Positions 43,132 through 50,683 of a stretch of 64,000 nucleotides of DNA are shown in pieces; position 1 is the stretch's first letter, and the number at the start of each line of letters is the position of its first letter. The notes beneath the pieces were generated by a model that was given only the letters and a program-made list of their open reading frames with translations, was not told the DNA's origin and did not search any database. The DNA is from Plantibacter flavus (GTDB taxonomy: Bacteria; Actinomycetota; Actinomycetes; Actinomycetales; Microbacteriaceae). The position numbers and the translations under genes were made by a program. The stretch covers positions 248,001 to 312,000 of the forward strand of contig NZ_CP019402.1 of NCBI RefSeq assembly GCF_002024505.1. The letters run 5' to 3'.

Positions 43132-44055
43132 ATGACCATCACCCGAAAGGAACCGGCCACCGTCACCTCGACGATGCCCGACGTCCGTGGTCACGGGCGC
43201 ACGCGCGGCCGCGGACGCGACGGGAAGCCGACGAACGTCTTCGGTATCGCCATCCGGATGCCGTTCTGGATCTTCACCGCGGCGCTCGCCGTGATCTTCC
43301 TCTACCCGCTCGTCTGGACGGCCATCCGTTCGGTGTCGCCGCTCGCCGGTACGAACCAGACCGAGGGGTGGGGGCTCGGCAACTACATCACCCTCGCCGG
43401 GTACCAGGACGGCATCCTGCAGTACATCGGCAACTCGGTGTTCGTCTCGTTGCTGACCGTGATCCTCACGCTCGTCATCTCGCTGTTCGGCGGGTACGCG
43501 TTCGCGAGGTTCCAGTTCCGAGGCAAGAACGCCCTGTTCCTCGCCACCATCGCGATCCTGATGGTCCCGTACGCGACGCTGCTCATCCCGCTCTACGTGC
43601 TGCTCAACCTGGTCGGGCTCTCCAACTCGCTCGTCGGCGTGGCGCTCGTGCTCACCATGTTCCAGCTGCCGTTCTCGACCTTCATGATGCGGATCGCGTT
43701 CGAGTCGATCCCGAAGGAGCTCGACGAGGCCGCGATGGTCGACGGCTGCACGTCCTGGAGCGTGCTGTGGAAGGTCCTCGTGCCGGCCGTGAAGCCAGGG
43801 CTGATCACGGTCGGCCTGTTCGCGTTCCTCGCGGCGTGGAACGACTTCATGGCGCCACTCATCCTCATCAACGACTCGGCGAAGATGACCCTGCCGCTCG
43901 CGGTCTCGAACCTGCGCGGCCAGGTCCAGGGCGTCGTCGACTACGGCGCGACCGAAGCCGGCGTCGTGGTCCTCGCGCTGCCGTGCATCCTCCTCTTCCT
44001 CATCCTCCAACGTCACTACGTGCGCGGCTTCATGTCCGGCGCCTTCAAGGGGTAA
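43132..44055 (+). CDS. ABC transporter permease (MalG type), arabinoside locus
   Basis: Partner permease of 307 residues. Features include FIYPLVW-like entry (VIFLYPLVWTAIRS), YAFARFQFRGKN, and the EAA loop LDEAAMVDGCTSWSVLWKVLVPAVKPGL, in which the usual AARIDGA is AAMVDGC. An Arg/Gly-rich cytoplasmic N-terminus (about 35 residues) precedes helix 1. No ATPase gene follows, so a shared MsiK-like ATPase is expected from elsewhere in the genome. Confidence 0.88.
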   Translation: MTITRKEPATVTSTMPDVRGHGRTRGRGRDGKPTNVFGIAIRMPFWIFTAALAVIFLYPLVWTAIRSVSPLAGTNQTEGWGLGNYITLAGYQDGILQYIGNSVFVSLLTVILTLVISLFGGYAFARFQFRGKNALFLATIAILMVPYATLLIPLYVLLNLVGLSNSLVGVALVLTMFQLPFSTFMMRIAFESIPKELDEAAMVDGCTSWSVLWKVLVPAVKPGLITVGLFAFLAAWNDFMAPLILINDSAKMTLPLAVSNLRGQVQGVVDYGATEAGVVVLALPCILLFLILQRHYVRGFMSGAFKG

Positions 44056-44057
44056 CC

Positions 44058-46034
44058 ATGAGCACCACCACCAGCACCACGCCCACGACGCCAACGACGT
44101 CGGTGACCGTCGCAGCCCCGGTCGTCCCCACCACCGGCGCGCTCACGCCGCTCGGCCTCGACGAGGTGCGCATCACCGACGGCTTCTGGGCCGACCGCCA
44201 GCAGGTCAACGGCACGGCGACGCTGCCGCACGTCGAGCACTGGCTCGAGCGGGAGGGGTGGCTCCGCAACTTCGACCTCGCCGCCGCCGGGACCCTTCCG
44301 GAGGGGCGCCGCGGACGCGAGTTCGCCGACTCCGAGGTCTACAAGTACCTCGAGGCCGTCGCGTGGGAGCTCGGACGGCTCGGCGGTGATGAAGCGCTCG
44401 AGTCGCGGTTCCGCGCGATCGTCGACCGGGTCGCCGCCGCGCAGGAGGCCGACGGGTACGTGAACACCCGCTTCGGTCGCCCGGGTCAGGGTGAGCGCTG
44501 GTCGGATCTCGAGTGGGGGCACGAGCTGTACTGCCTCGGCCACCTCTTCCAGGCGGCCGTCGCCCGGGAGCGGACGAGCCCGGGCTCCGACGACGGGCTC
44601 CTCGGGATCGCGACGCGGGCTGCGGACCTCATCTGCGAGGTCTTCGGCACCGACGGCATCCAGTCCGTGTGCGGGCACGCCGAGGTCGAGGTGGGGCTCG
44701 CAGAGCTGTCACGGGTGACGGGCGAGCCGCGCTACCTCGAACTCGCGTCGCTGTTCGTCGAGCGTCGCGGCACCGGCGTGCTCCAGGACATCGAGTGGGG
44801 CCGCGCGTACTTCCAGGACGACGTGCCGATCCGCGAGGCGGAGGCGTTGCGGGGCCATGCGGTCCGCGCGAACTACCTCGCGGCCGGTGCCACCGACATC
44901 GCGGTCGAGCACGGCGACGACGGCCTGCTCGACGCGCTCCGCGGCCAGTGGGGCCGGACGATCGCGCGCCGCACCTACCTGACCGGCGGCCAAGGATCGC
45001 ACCACCAGGACGAGGCGTTCGGCGAGGACTTCGAGCTGCCGTCCGACCGCGCGTACTCCGAGACCTGTGCGGGCATCGCATCGATCATGTTCAGTTGGCG
45101 GCTGCTGCTCGAAGACCGCGACGTCCGCTACGCCGACCACATCGAGCGCGTCCTGTACAACGTCGTCGCGACCTCGCCGTCGGCCGCCGGCACCGCGTTC
45201 TTCTACGCCAACACCCTGCACCAGCGCACGCCGGGGGAGTCGAGTCCGGACGACGAGGTTTCGCCGCGGGCGTCGTCCTCCGAGCGTGCGCCGTGGTTCG
45301 ACGTGTCGTGCTGTCCACCGAATGTGGCTCGGACGCTCGCGAGCCTGGCGGCGTTCGTCGCCACGAGCGACGACCACGGCGTGCAGATCCACCAGTTCGC
45401 GTCGGCGACGATCGACACGGTCATCGACGGCGAGCACGGAGGGCGCTTCCGTGCGGAACTCGCGACGGACTATCCGCGATCCGGCGTCGTCACCGTGCGC
45501 ATCGTGGAGGCGCCGAGCGGACCGGTGACCGTCTCGCTGCGCGTGCCGTCGTGGGCTGATGACGCGGTGGTGACCGTCCGACCCTTCGACGGTGCCTCCG
45601 TGGATCGTGCCGTCACCCCTGGTTACGCCGACGTCGAGCGGTCCTTCGTCCCCGGTGACGTCGTGGAGCTGACGTTCAGCGTCCGTCCGAGGGTCACCCT
45701 GCCGGATCCTCGCGTGGACGCCATCCGTGGCAGCGTCGCGATCGAGCGCGGACCCGAGGTCTACTGCGTCGAGTCGGTGGACCTCCCGGGCGGTGACGAG
45801 ACGATCGCCCGCATCGAGGTGGGGGAGGGTGTCGTCCCCGTCGAGGACGCGGACGGTCGGCTGTCGATCGAGCTGCGCACCCGGAGTCTCGCCGACACCG
45901 CCTGGCCGTACGGCGACGCCTTCGTCGCGACGGGAGCCGACGAGACGTTCACCGCGAGCATCGCGCCGTACCATTCCTGGGCCGAGCGCGGGCCGTCCAC
46001 GATGCGTGTCTGGATCCCGATCGCCCGGGCGTGA
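44058..46034 (+). CDS. Glycoside hydrolase family 127, beta-L-arabinofuranosidase
   Basis: Intracellular glycosidase of 658 residues; no signal peptide, only a Thr-rich leader. The (alpha/alpha)6 barrel starts at ITDGFWADRQQV. GH127 uses a cysteine nucleophile held by zinc; the matching ligands are visible as Glu335 and Cys337 in SETCAG and Cys418-Cys419 in VSCCPPN. The C-terminal part is beta-sandwich (VSLRVPSWADDAVV, AIRGSVAIERGPEVYCVE). It removes terminal beta-L-arabinofuranose from hydroxyproline-linked arabinans or pectin side chains after uptake by the adjacent ABC importer, two bases upstream. Confidence 0.9.
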   Translation: MSTTTSTTPTTPTTSVTVAAPVVPTTGALTPLGLDEVRITDGFWADRQQVNGTATLPHVEHWLEREGWLRNFDLAAAGTLPEGRRGREFADSEVYKYLEAVAWELGRLGGDEALESRFRAIVDRVAAAQEADGYVNTRFGRPGQGERWSDLEWGHELYCLGHLFQAAVARERTSPGSDDGLLGIATRAADLICEVFGTDGIQSVCGHAEVEVGLAELSRVTGEPRYLELASLFVERRGTGVLQDIEWGRAYFQDDVPIREAEALRGHAVRANYLAAGATDIAVEHGDDGLLDALRGQWGRTIARRTYLTGGQGSHHQDEAFGEDFELPSDRAYSETCAGIASIMFSWRLLLEDRDVRYADHIERVLYNVVATSPSAAGTAFFYANTLHQRTPGESSPDDEVSPRASSSERAPWFDVSCCPPNVARTLASLAAFVATSDDHGVQIHQFASATIDTVIDGEHGGRFRAELATDYPRSGVVTVRIVEAPSGPVTVSLRVPSWADDAVVTVRPFDGASVDRAVTPGYADVERSFVPGDVVELTFSVRPRVTLPDPRVDAIRGSVAIERGPEVYCVESVDLPGGDETIARIEVGEGVVPVEDADGRLSIELRTRSLADTAWPYGDAFVATGADETFTASIAPYHSWAERGPSTMRVWIPIARA

Positions 46035-46086
46035 GGGCGAAGCGCGTCATACTGGTGTCTCGTCGACCAGCGATCCGGAAGCAGCC

Positions 46087-46752
46087 ATGACGTATCCTCC
46101 GAACCCTCAGGTCCCTTCTGGCCAGCCGCCGTATGGCCAGGCACCCTACGGCCAGGCGCCGTACGGCCAGGCGCCGTACGGCCAGGCGCCGTACGGCCAG
46201 CCGCAGTGGGTCGCGCCCCCGCCCCGGGGCGCCAGCTCGCCGGACGACCTGACGCTGCCGCTCTACGGGGCGACGTTCCGTCAGGCGACCAAGCGGTTCT
46301 TCAAGCAGTACGCGAACTTCTCGGGTCGTGCATCGCTCAGTGAGTACTGGTGGAGTTCGCTGCTGACGACGCTCCTGATGCTCGTCCCGACGCTGCTGAT
46401 CACCGTCGGCGCGATCATGACCGCTGTCTCCGCGGCAGCGGCCGCTGCAGAGGAGCGAGACCTGTCGGGGAGCGGATACGACTTCGCGGACCCTGGGCCC
46501 ATGGGGTTCGGCGTGCGCGTCCTGCTCATCGCCGGCGTCGTGCTGCTGCTCGTCGCCTGGGTGGCGCTCATCGTGCCGAGTCTGGCGATCGCCTGGCGGC
46601 GCCTGCACGATGCAGGGTTCCCCGGCCCCTACTACTTCCTCACCCTCGTGCCGTCGGTCGGGAGCATCATCGTCCTCGTCCTCATGCTGCTGCCGTCGAA
46701 GCCCGAGGGGCAGCGCTTCGATCGTCCGGCGCAGGTGCCGTCCGCGCACTGA
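46087..46752 (+). CDS. DUF805 family membrane protein with Pro/Gln/Tyr-rich N-terminus
   Basis: Protein of 221 residues. Residues 12-40 are repeats of GQAPY. The DUF805 part has FFKQYANFSGRASLSEYWWSSLL, long hydrophobic helices, and the closing ARRLHDAGF-like motif (IAWRRLHDAGFPGPYYF). The family is common and its role unknown. It does not belong functionally to the arabinoside operon, from which it is separated by 52 bases. Confidence 0.82.
   Translation: MTYPPNPQVPSGQPPYGQAPYGQAPYGQAPYGQAPYGQPQWVAPPPRGASSPDDLTLPLYGATFRQATKRFFKQYANFSGRASLSEYWWSSLLTTLLMLVPTLLITVGAIMTAVSAAAAAAEERDLSGSGYDFADPGPMGFGVRVLLIAGVVLLLVAWVALIVPSLAIAWRRLHDAGFPGPYYFLTLVPSVGSIIVLVLMLLPSKPEGQRFDRPAQVPSAH
46120..46206 (+). 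repeat. 15-base tandem repeat (GGCCAGGCGCCGTAC)
   Basis: Five complete units plus a partial one, the third to fifth identical, encode GQ(A/P)PY in the DUF805 protein. Unit number is likely to vary between strains by slippage. Confidence 0.9.
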
Positions 46753-46770
46753 CGCCGCAGCAGACGAGCC

Positions 46771-46914
46771 TCACTGCGGTAGTGCGGCGACCTTCCGCAG
46801 CAGGACCTCACGCTCGCGGTCGTTCGCTGCGAGGTGCGCGGCGGTCAGGAGGTCCGAGCGCGCCTCCTCGTCGTCGTCCTCCGCGCCGGTGCCGGTCCTG
46901 CCGGCGCCGGTCAT
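46771..46914 (-). pseudogene. Possible C-terminal remnant of an ECF sigma factor
   Basis: Open frame of 47 residues ending LLTAAHLAANDREREVLLRKVAALPQ. This tail resembles the C-terminus of the SigJ-like ECF sigma factors that commonly follow a YCII gene in actinobacteria, and it lies 22 bases downstream of one. The conserved sigma regions are missing. It could be a decayed remnant or a true small gene. Confidence 0.3.
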
Positions 46915-46936
46915 GTCCGTCTCGCGCCGGTCGTGC

Positions 46937-47380
46937 TCAGGCCGGGTCGACCGCCGGCTTCGCCGCACCTTCCTGCGCCCGCCACTCCTTCTCCTTCTGG
47001 AGGTACTCGTTGTCTGCGTGGTCGGCGAAGTCCGTCTCGTCGGTCACGCGGCGCACCTCGATCTTGTTACCGGGGCCGAGCGGAGCGCGGCTCGCCCATT
47101 CGATGGCCTCCTCGCGCGTGGCGACGTCGATGGTCCAGAACCCGTTGAAGAGCTCGTGGAGTTCGCCGTAGGGGCCGTCGGTGACGATCGGCGCCTCGGT
47201 CGTGAACTCGACGACGGCACCCTGCGCGGCATCGGTGAGTCCGTCGCCGCCGACCATCACGCCGGCGTTGATCATCGACTCGTTGTAGGCGCCCATCGCG
47301 TTGATGACCGCTTCGAAGTCCATGTCCTCGGGTTTCTCGACGGACCCGCTGTTGCGCATGATGAGCATGTATCTCGACAT
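46937..47380 (-). CDS. YCII-related domain protein
   Basis: Protein of 147 residues, PhnB/YCII (DGPF) type: SRYMLIMRNSG start, ITDGPYGE-like motif (VTDGPYGELHELFNGFWTI) and WASRAPLGPGNKIEVRRV end. The family is usually paired with a SigJ-type ECF sigma factor; here only a short possible remnant follows. Enzymatic role not established. Confidence 0.85.
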   Translation of the reverse strand: MSRYMLIMRNSGSVEKPEDMDFEAVINAMGAYNESMINAGVMVGGDGLTDAAQGAVVEFTTEAPIVTDGPYGELHELFNGFWTIDVATREEAIEWASRAPLGPGNKIEVRRVTDETDFADHADNEYLQKEKEWRAQEGAAKPAVDPA

Positions 47381-47594
47381 CGTCTTCTCCAGTCGTCAGG
47401 GGCGCCGATCGCCCGCCTCACTCTGACGTCGAACGGCGAACACGGAGATCGACATCACGGTCAGAATATCCTCGGCGGGTACCCGACGGGGAGGGTGAAC
47501 GGAGCGCGGCGGTCAGGTGTCCGGCCGGAGAACAGCGGCGGACGGACGTCGAAGTTCACAGCCCAGGCAACAACTGTGGGTCGATACTGGGTCC

Positions 47595-47798
47595 ATGGCA
47601 ACTGAGATCGACCACGAAGAGATCATCCGTCAGCTCACCGCGAAGTTGAGCGAGAAGTACTCGGGGGTCGATTCCGCTCGGATCGGTGAGCTCGTGCGCG
47701 AAGAGGTCAGCGCGCTCGCCGAGCGTCCGGTCCAGGATTACGTGACCGTCCTCGCCGAGCGTGCGGTCAAGAAGTCGCTCAAGCGCTCCGAGAAGTAG
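47595..47798 (+). CDS. Three-helix bundle dimerization domain protein
   Basis: Protein of 67 residues. HEEIIRQLTAKLSEKYSGVD and ARIGELVREEVSALAERPV are the two amphipathic helices typical of the short actinobacterial three-helix bundle family, and a basic helix VLAERAVKKSLKRSEK ends it. No other domain. Alone, function unknown. Confidence 0.7.
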   Translation: MATEIDHEEIIRQLTAKLSEKYSGVDSARIGELVREEVSALAERPVQDYVTVLAERAVKKSLKRSEK

Positions 47799-47818
47799 CG
47801 GTCCCGGCTCGAGTCGGA

Positions 47819-48007
47819 CTACGGCCGGTCGGGTCTGCTCGTCAGCGCCTCGATCGCGACCACGATGACGATGCAGACGACGAGCAGGGTGAACACGTTC
47901 GGGTTCAGGGTCAGCGCGTAGAGGACGACGGCGATCAGAACGAGGACACCCATGATGACGATCGCGCGGCGTGGTGATCTCCGCCTCGTCCGGTCCAGGT
48001 CTGCCAT
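47819..48007 (-). CDS. Small membrane protein
   Basis: Protein of 62 residues: basic N-terminus MADLDRTRRRSPRRA, then IVIMGVLVLIAVVLYALTL and FTLLVVCIVIVVAIEALTS. GAGGGGGC precedes the ATG. No recognised family. Convergent with the three-helix bundle gene. Confidence 0.6.
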   Translation of the reverse strand: MADLDRTRRRSPRRAIVIMGVLVLIAVVLYALTLNPNVFTLLVVCIVIVVAIEALTSRPDRP

Positions 48008-48104
48008 GGTGCCCCCTCGCTGATGGTCGGTCGAATCTCCAGACGATGAGTGCCCGGCCACTCGCGCGTCCAGTCTCAGTCGGTAGACTCACCTCGGGTA
48101 CTTT

Positions 48105-48120
48105 TGTCGACGAGTCGACA
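48105..48120. promoter_or_regulatory. Palindromic operator candidate upstream of the TIM-barrel isomerase
   Basis: TGTCGAC-GA-GTCGACA has perfect 7-base arms. It lies 74 bases before the isomerase start, in the gap to a divergent small gene. No regulator gene is adjacent, so control would come from elsewhere. Confidence 0.45.
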
Positions 48121-48194
48121 GAAGCGGTTCCGTGCCGTGTAGACAGGTGGGGAAGCGCCCGTCGGTGCCCGCCCGAAGCTACGAAGGAGTACCC

Positions 48195-48995
48195 ATGAGC
48201 GCACCGTCCGTGCAGCTGTACACCGTCCGCGACGCCATCGCCGAGGACCTGCAGGGCGCCGTCGCCCGCATCGCCGAGATCGGTTTCACGAAGGTCGAAC
48301 CCTATGCGTTCGTCGAGCGCGCGGCCGAGTTCGAGGCCGCCTTCGCCGCCGCCGGTGTCACGGCCCCGTCCGGCCACGCGCCCGTCATCGACGCCGCCGA
48401 CCCGGCGGTCGCGTTCGACGCGGCGTCGCGGCTCGGGATCGGGACGGTCATCGACCCGTTCATCCCCACCGACCGCTGGCAGACCGCCGACGACGCCGCA
48501 CGTCTCGCCGAGCGCGTCAACGAGCTCGCCGTCCAGGCGGCGGCGTCCGGCCTGAAGTTCGGTTACCACAACCACAACTGGGAGTTCTCGACCCACGTCG
48601 ACGGGCGCCCGATCTTCGAGCTCTTCGTCGAGCAGCTGTCGCCCGAGGTCGTTCTCGAGATCGACACCTTCTGGTCGACGGTCGGCGGAGCGGACACCCC
48701 GGCGTTCCTCCGTTCGCTCGGGGACCGCGTGCAGTTCCTGCACATCAAGGACGGCATCATCTCCGGTGACATCGCCACCGCGCTGCCGAGCAGCGAGAGC
48801 GCGCTCGTCGTGCCTGACGCGCTCGCCCAGGCGTTCGCGAACCAGCAGCCCGCGGGTCAGGGCCAGGTCGACATCCCGGCGATCCTCGCCGCCGCACCGC
48901 ACGCGACGCGTGTCGTGGAGTTCGACGGCTACAGCAAGGAGATCTTCGGCGGCGTCGCCGAGTCCTACGCCTGGCTCGCCGAGAACGACAAGTAG
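48195..48995 (+). CDS. Sugar phosphate isomerase/epimerase, TIM barrel
   Basis: Xylose isomerase-like barrel of 266 residues. Metal ligands are seen as GYHNHNWEF, EIDTFWSTVGG, FLHIKDG and VVEFDGY (Glu, Asp, His, Glu in order). Such proteins epimerise or isomerise sugars or inositols. It is not part of an operon, and its substrate cannot be read from context. AAGGAG lies eight bases before ATG 48195. Confidence 0.82.
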   Translation: MSAPSVQLYTVRDAIAEDLQGAVARIAEIGFTKVEPYAFVERAAEFEAAFAAAGVTAPSGHAPVIDAADPAVAFDAASRLGIGTVIDPFIPTDRWQTADDAARLAERVNELAVQAAASGLKFGYHNHNWEFSTHVDGRPIFELFVEQLSPEVVLEIDTFWSTVGGADTPAFLRSLGDRVQFLHIKDGIISGDIATALPSSESALVVPDALAQAFANQQPAGQGQVDIPAILAAAPHATRVVEFDGYSKEIFGGVAESYAWLAENDK

Positions 48996-49003
48996 GCGCG
49001 CGG

Positions 49004-49146
49004 CACCTCGACAGGCTCGGTGACCGGGGGCCCGTTCCCTGAGCTGCGCCGCACTGAGCCTGTCGAGGTGTCGAAGGGCCCGCGGGGATGCGTGTTCTAG
49101 GCGTGGACGAGTGTTCGGGGCACTTCGACAAGCTCAGTGACCGGGG
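49004..49146. repeat. Palindromic repeat cluster (CACTTCGACAAGCTCAGTGACCGG type)
   Basis: Copies at 49004-49027, 49052-49080 (inverse orientation) and 49121-49146, each of the variant with CAGTGACC in place of CAGGGACC. The block fills the space between the convergent isomerase and HNH genes. Confidence 0.85.
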
Positions 49147-49165
49147 TCGGTTCGGCGGCCGGCAC

Positions 49166-50454
49166 TCAGAACGGCGGAACTGATTCCGGTTCCGTGCGGT
49201 GTCGCTTGCCGTCGGGTGTGGTCCACTCGAGGACGCCATCGGGTCGATGGTCGAGCGACCACCCGGGCAGATGCTTCAGTCGGTGGTGATGCCGGCAGAC
49301 GCACGCCAGATTGCCGACACTCGTGGTGCCGCCGTCGGCCCAGGCGACGGAGTGATCGAGATCGCACGCCCGAGACCGTCTCCCGCAACCCGGTGCGCGA
49401 CAGGTGACGTCGCGCAGGCGGACCGCTCGCTGCAGATCTGCCGGCACGCGGTACTGCTGCCGCCCGACCGAGACCACCGCACTCGTCTCCGGGTGCGTGA
49501 GCACCCTCGTCATCGAGGGGCGTTGACCGCGAGCCGCGCCGCGGTCTCGGGGTCGATCGGGCCGTAGCCGTCGAGGGTCGCCGGGGCCTCGCTCAGCCCC
49601 AGGAGGCTGAGCACGGGCACGGTGAGGTTCACCGTGGGCTGGATGTCGTCGAGCACCTCCACCGGCCGGGCGATCGGTGAGCGCCGGCCCTCGGGGTCGG
49701 TCTGGTCGGCCGAGGTGGTGCCGCTGATGCAGAGCGAGCCGAGCGCGTCGGCGCGCAGCTGTTGACAGGTGCGGTCGTCGTCCGTCAGGTGGGCGGCACC
49801 GACGAGCGCGTCGAGGCGTTCTCCGATCGCGACGGCGACGGGCGCCGTGGTGAACAGATGAACCCACGCCATGCCGTCTGCTGCAGGCTCGATCTCCACC
49901 CGACGGTCGGCCTCCGACCTGGCCGCCCGCACGGTGATGGACTCCGGGTGCAGGCGCTCGCGGAGGGTGCGGGCCTGGTGTTGCAGTCGTGCGACGGTGG
50001 ACTGCTCCGCGATGGAGAGGACCGTTTCGAGGAACGCGGCTCGCCCGTGCACCGGGATGTCTTGGAGTTGGTCGGTGATGGTCCGCGCGTGCCGGCTCGA
50101 GATGCGACCGTCCTCCAGCGCACGGAGGACGGCCGGGGCATCGGCGACGAGCCGCTCGGCATCGCCGGTGGCTCGATGCAGGGTCTGCTCGGAGGCACGC
50201 GTCGCCATGGCGAGCGTTGCACAGGTGGAACGACGGATGAGCGCCTTCCGCTGTGCGGGCGTCTCGTCGTGCGACACGAGGCTGTCCGCCATGGCGTCGG
50301 CCAGGGCTGCCGACCTCGCGAGGAGACGAGCCTCCCGGGCGTCGAGTGCTGCACGCTCGCGCGCGATGCCGGCGAACTCGTCGGACAATTGCGCGAGGCG
50401 CTCTTCGAAGACGTCCACCGCGCGCAGCGGGAGCGTGGTGGAGGTCTCGGTCAT
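49166..50454 (-). pseudogene. HNH endonuclease with DUF222 domain (13E12 family), frameshifted
   Basis: About 429 residues when repaired. The first 315 residues are the DUF222 domain (ERLAQLSDEFAGIARERAALDAREARLLARS, then SSRHARTITDQL and the MTVPVLSLLG-like region). The frame stops at 49510 after DPETAARLAVNAP, and the neighbouring frame carries on with SMTRVLTHPETSAVVSVGR and the HNH motif CDLDHSVAWADGGTTSVGNL followed by CRHHHRLKH. Loss of one C in a run near 49518 explains it. The family is multicopy in actinobacteria and its targets are unknown. Confidence 0.85.
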
Positions 50455-50547
50455 GACTCCAGTCCACCACGGACCACTGACATTCGAGATGGTCAGTGAC
50501 GAGGGCCCGACGGATTCGACGAGCGGTCTGGATGTGGAGCGGGGTCG

Positions 50548-50664
50548 CACTTCGACAGGCTCAGTGACCGGTTGTGTGGCTCAGTGAGCGGGACCCCGGT
50601 CCCTGAGCTTGTCGACGGGCGCGATTGGTGACCGGGAATCCGGTCCCCGAGCCTGTCGACGGGC
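50548..50664. repeat. Palindromic repeat cluster downstream of GH42
   Basis: CACTTCGACAGGCTCAGTGAC (50548-50568) faces CGGTCCCTGAGCTTGTCGAC (50597-50616) and CGGTCCCCGAGCCTGTCGAC (50641-50660). The last two are direct repeats with a GGGCG tail, inverted to the first. A hairpin is possible between the HNH promoter side and the end of the GH42 gene. Confidence 0.85.
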
Positions 50665-50683
50665 GCCCGAGCCCGCTCCTCGC

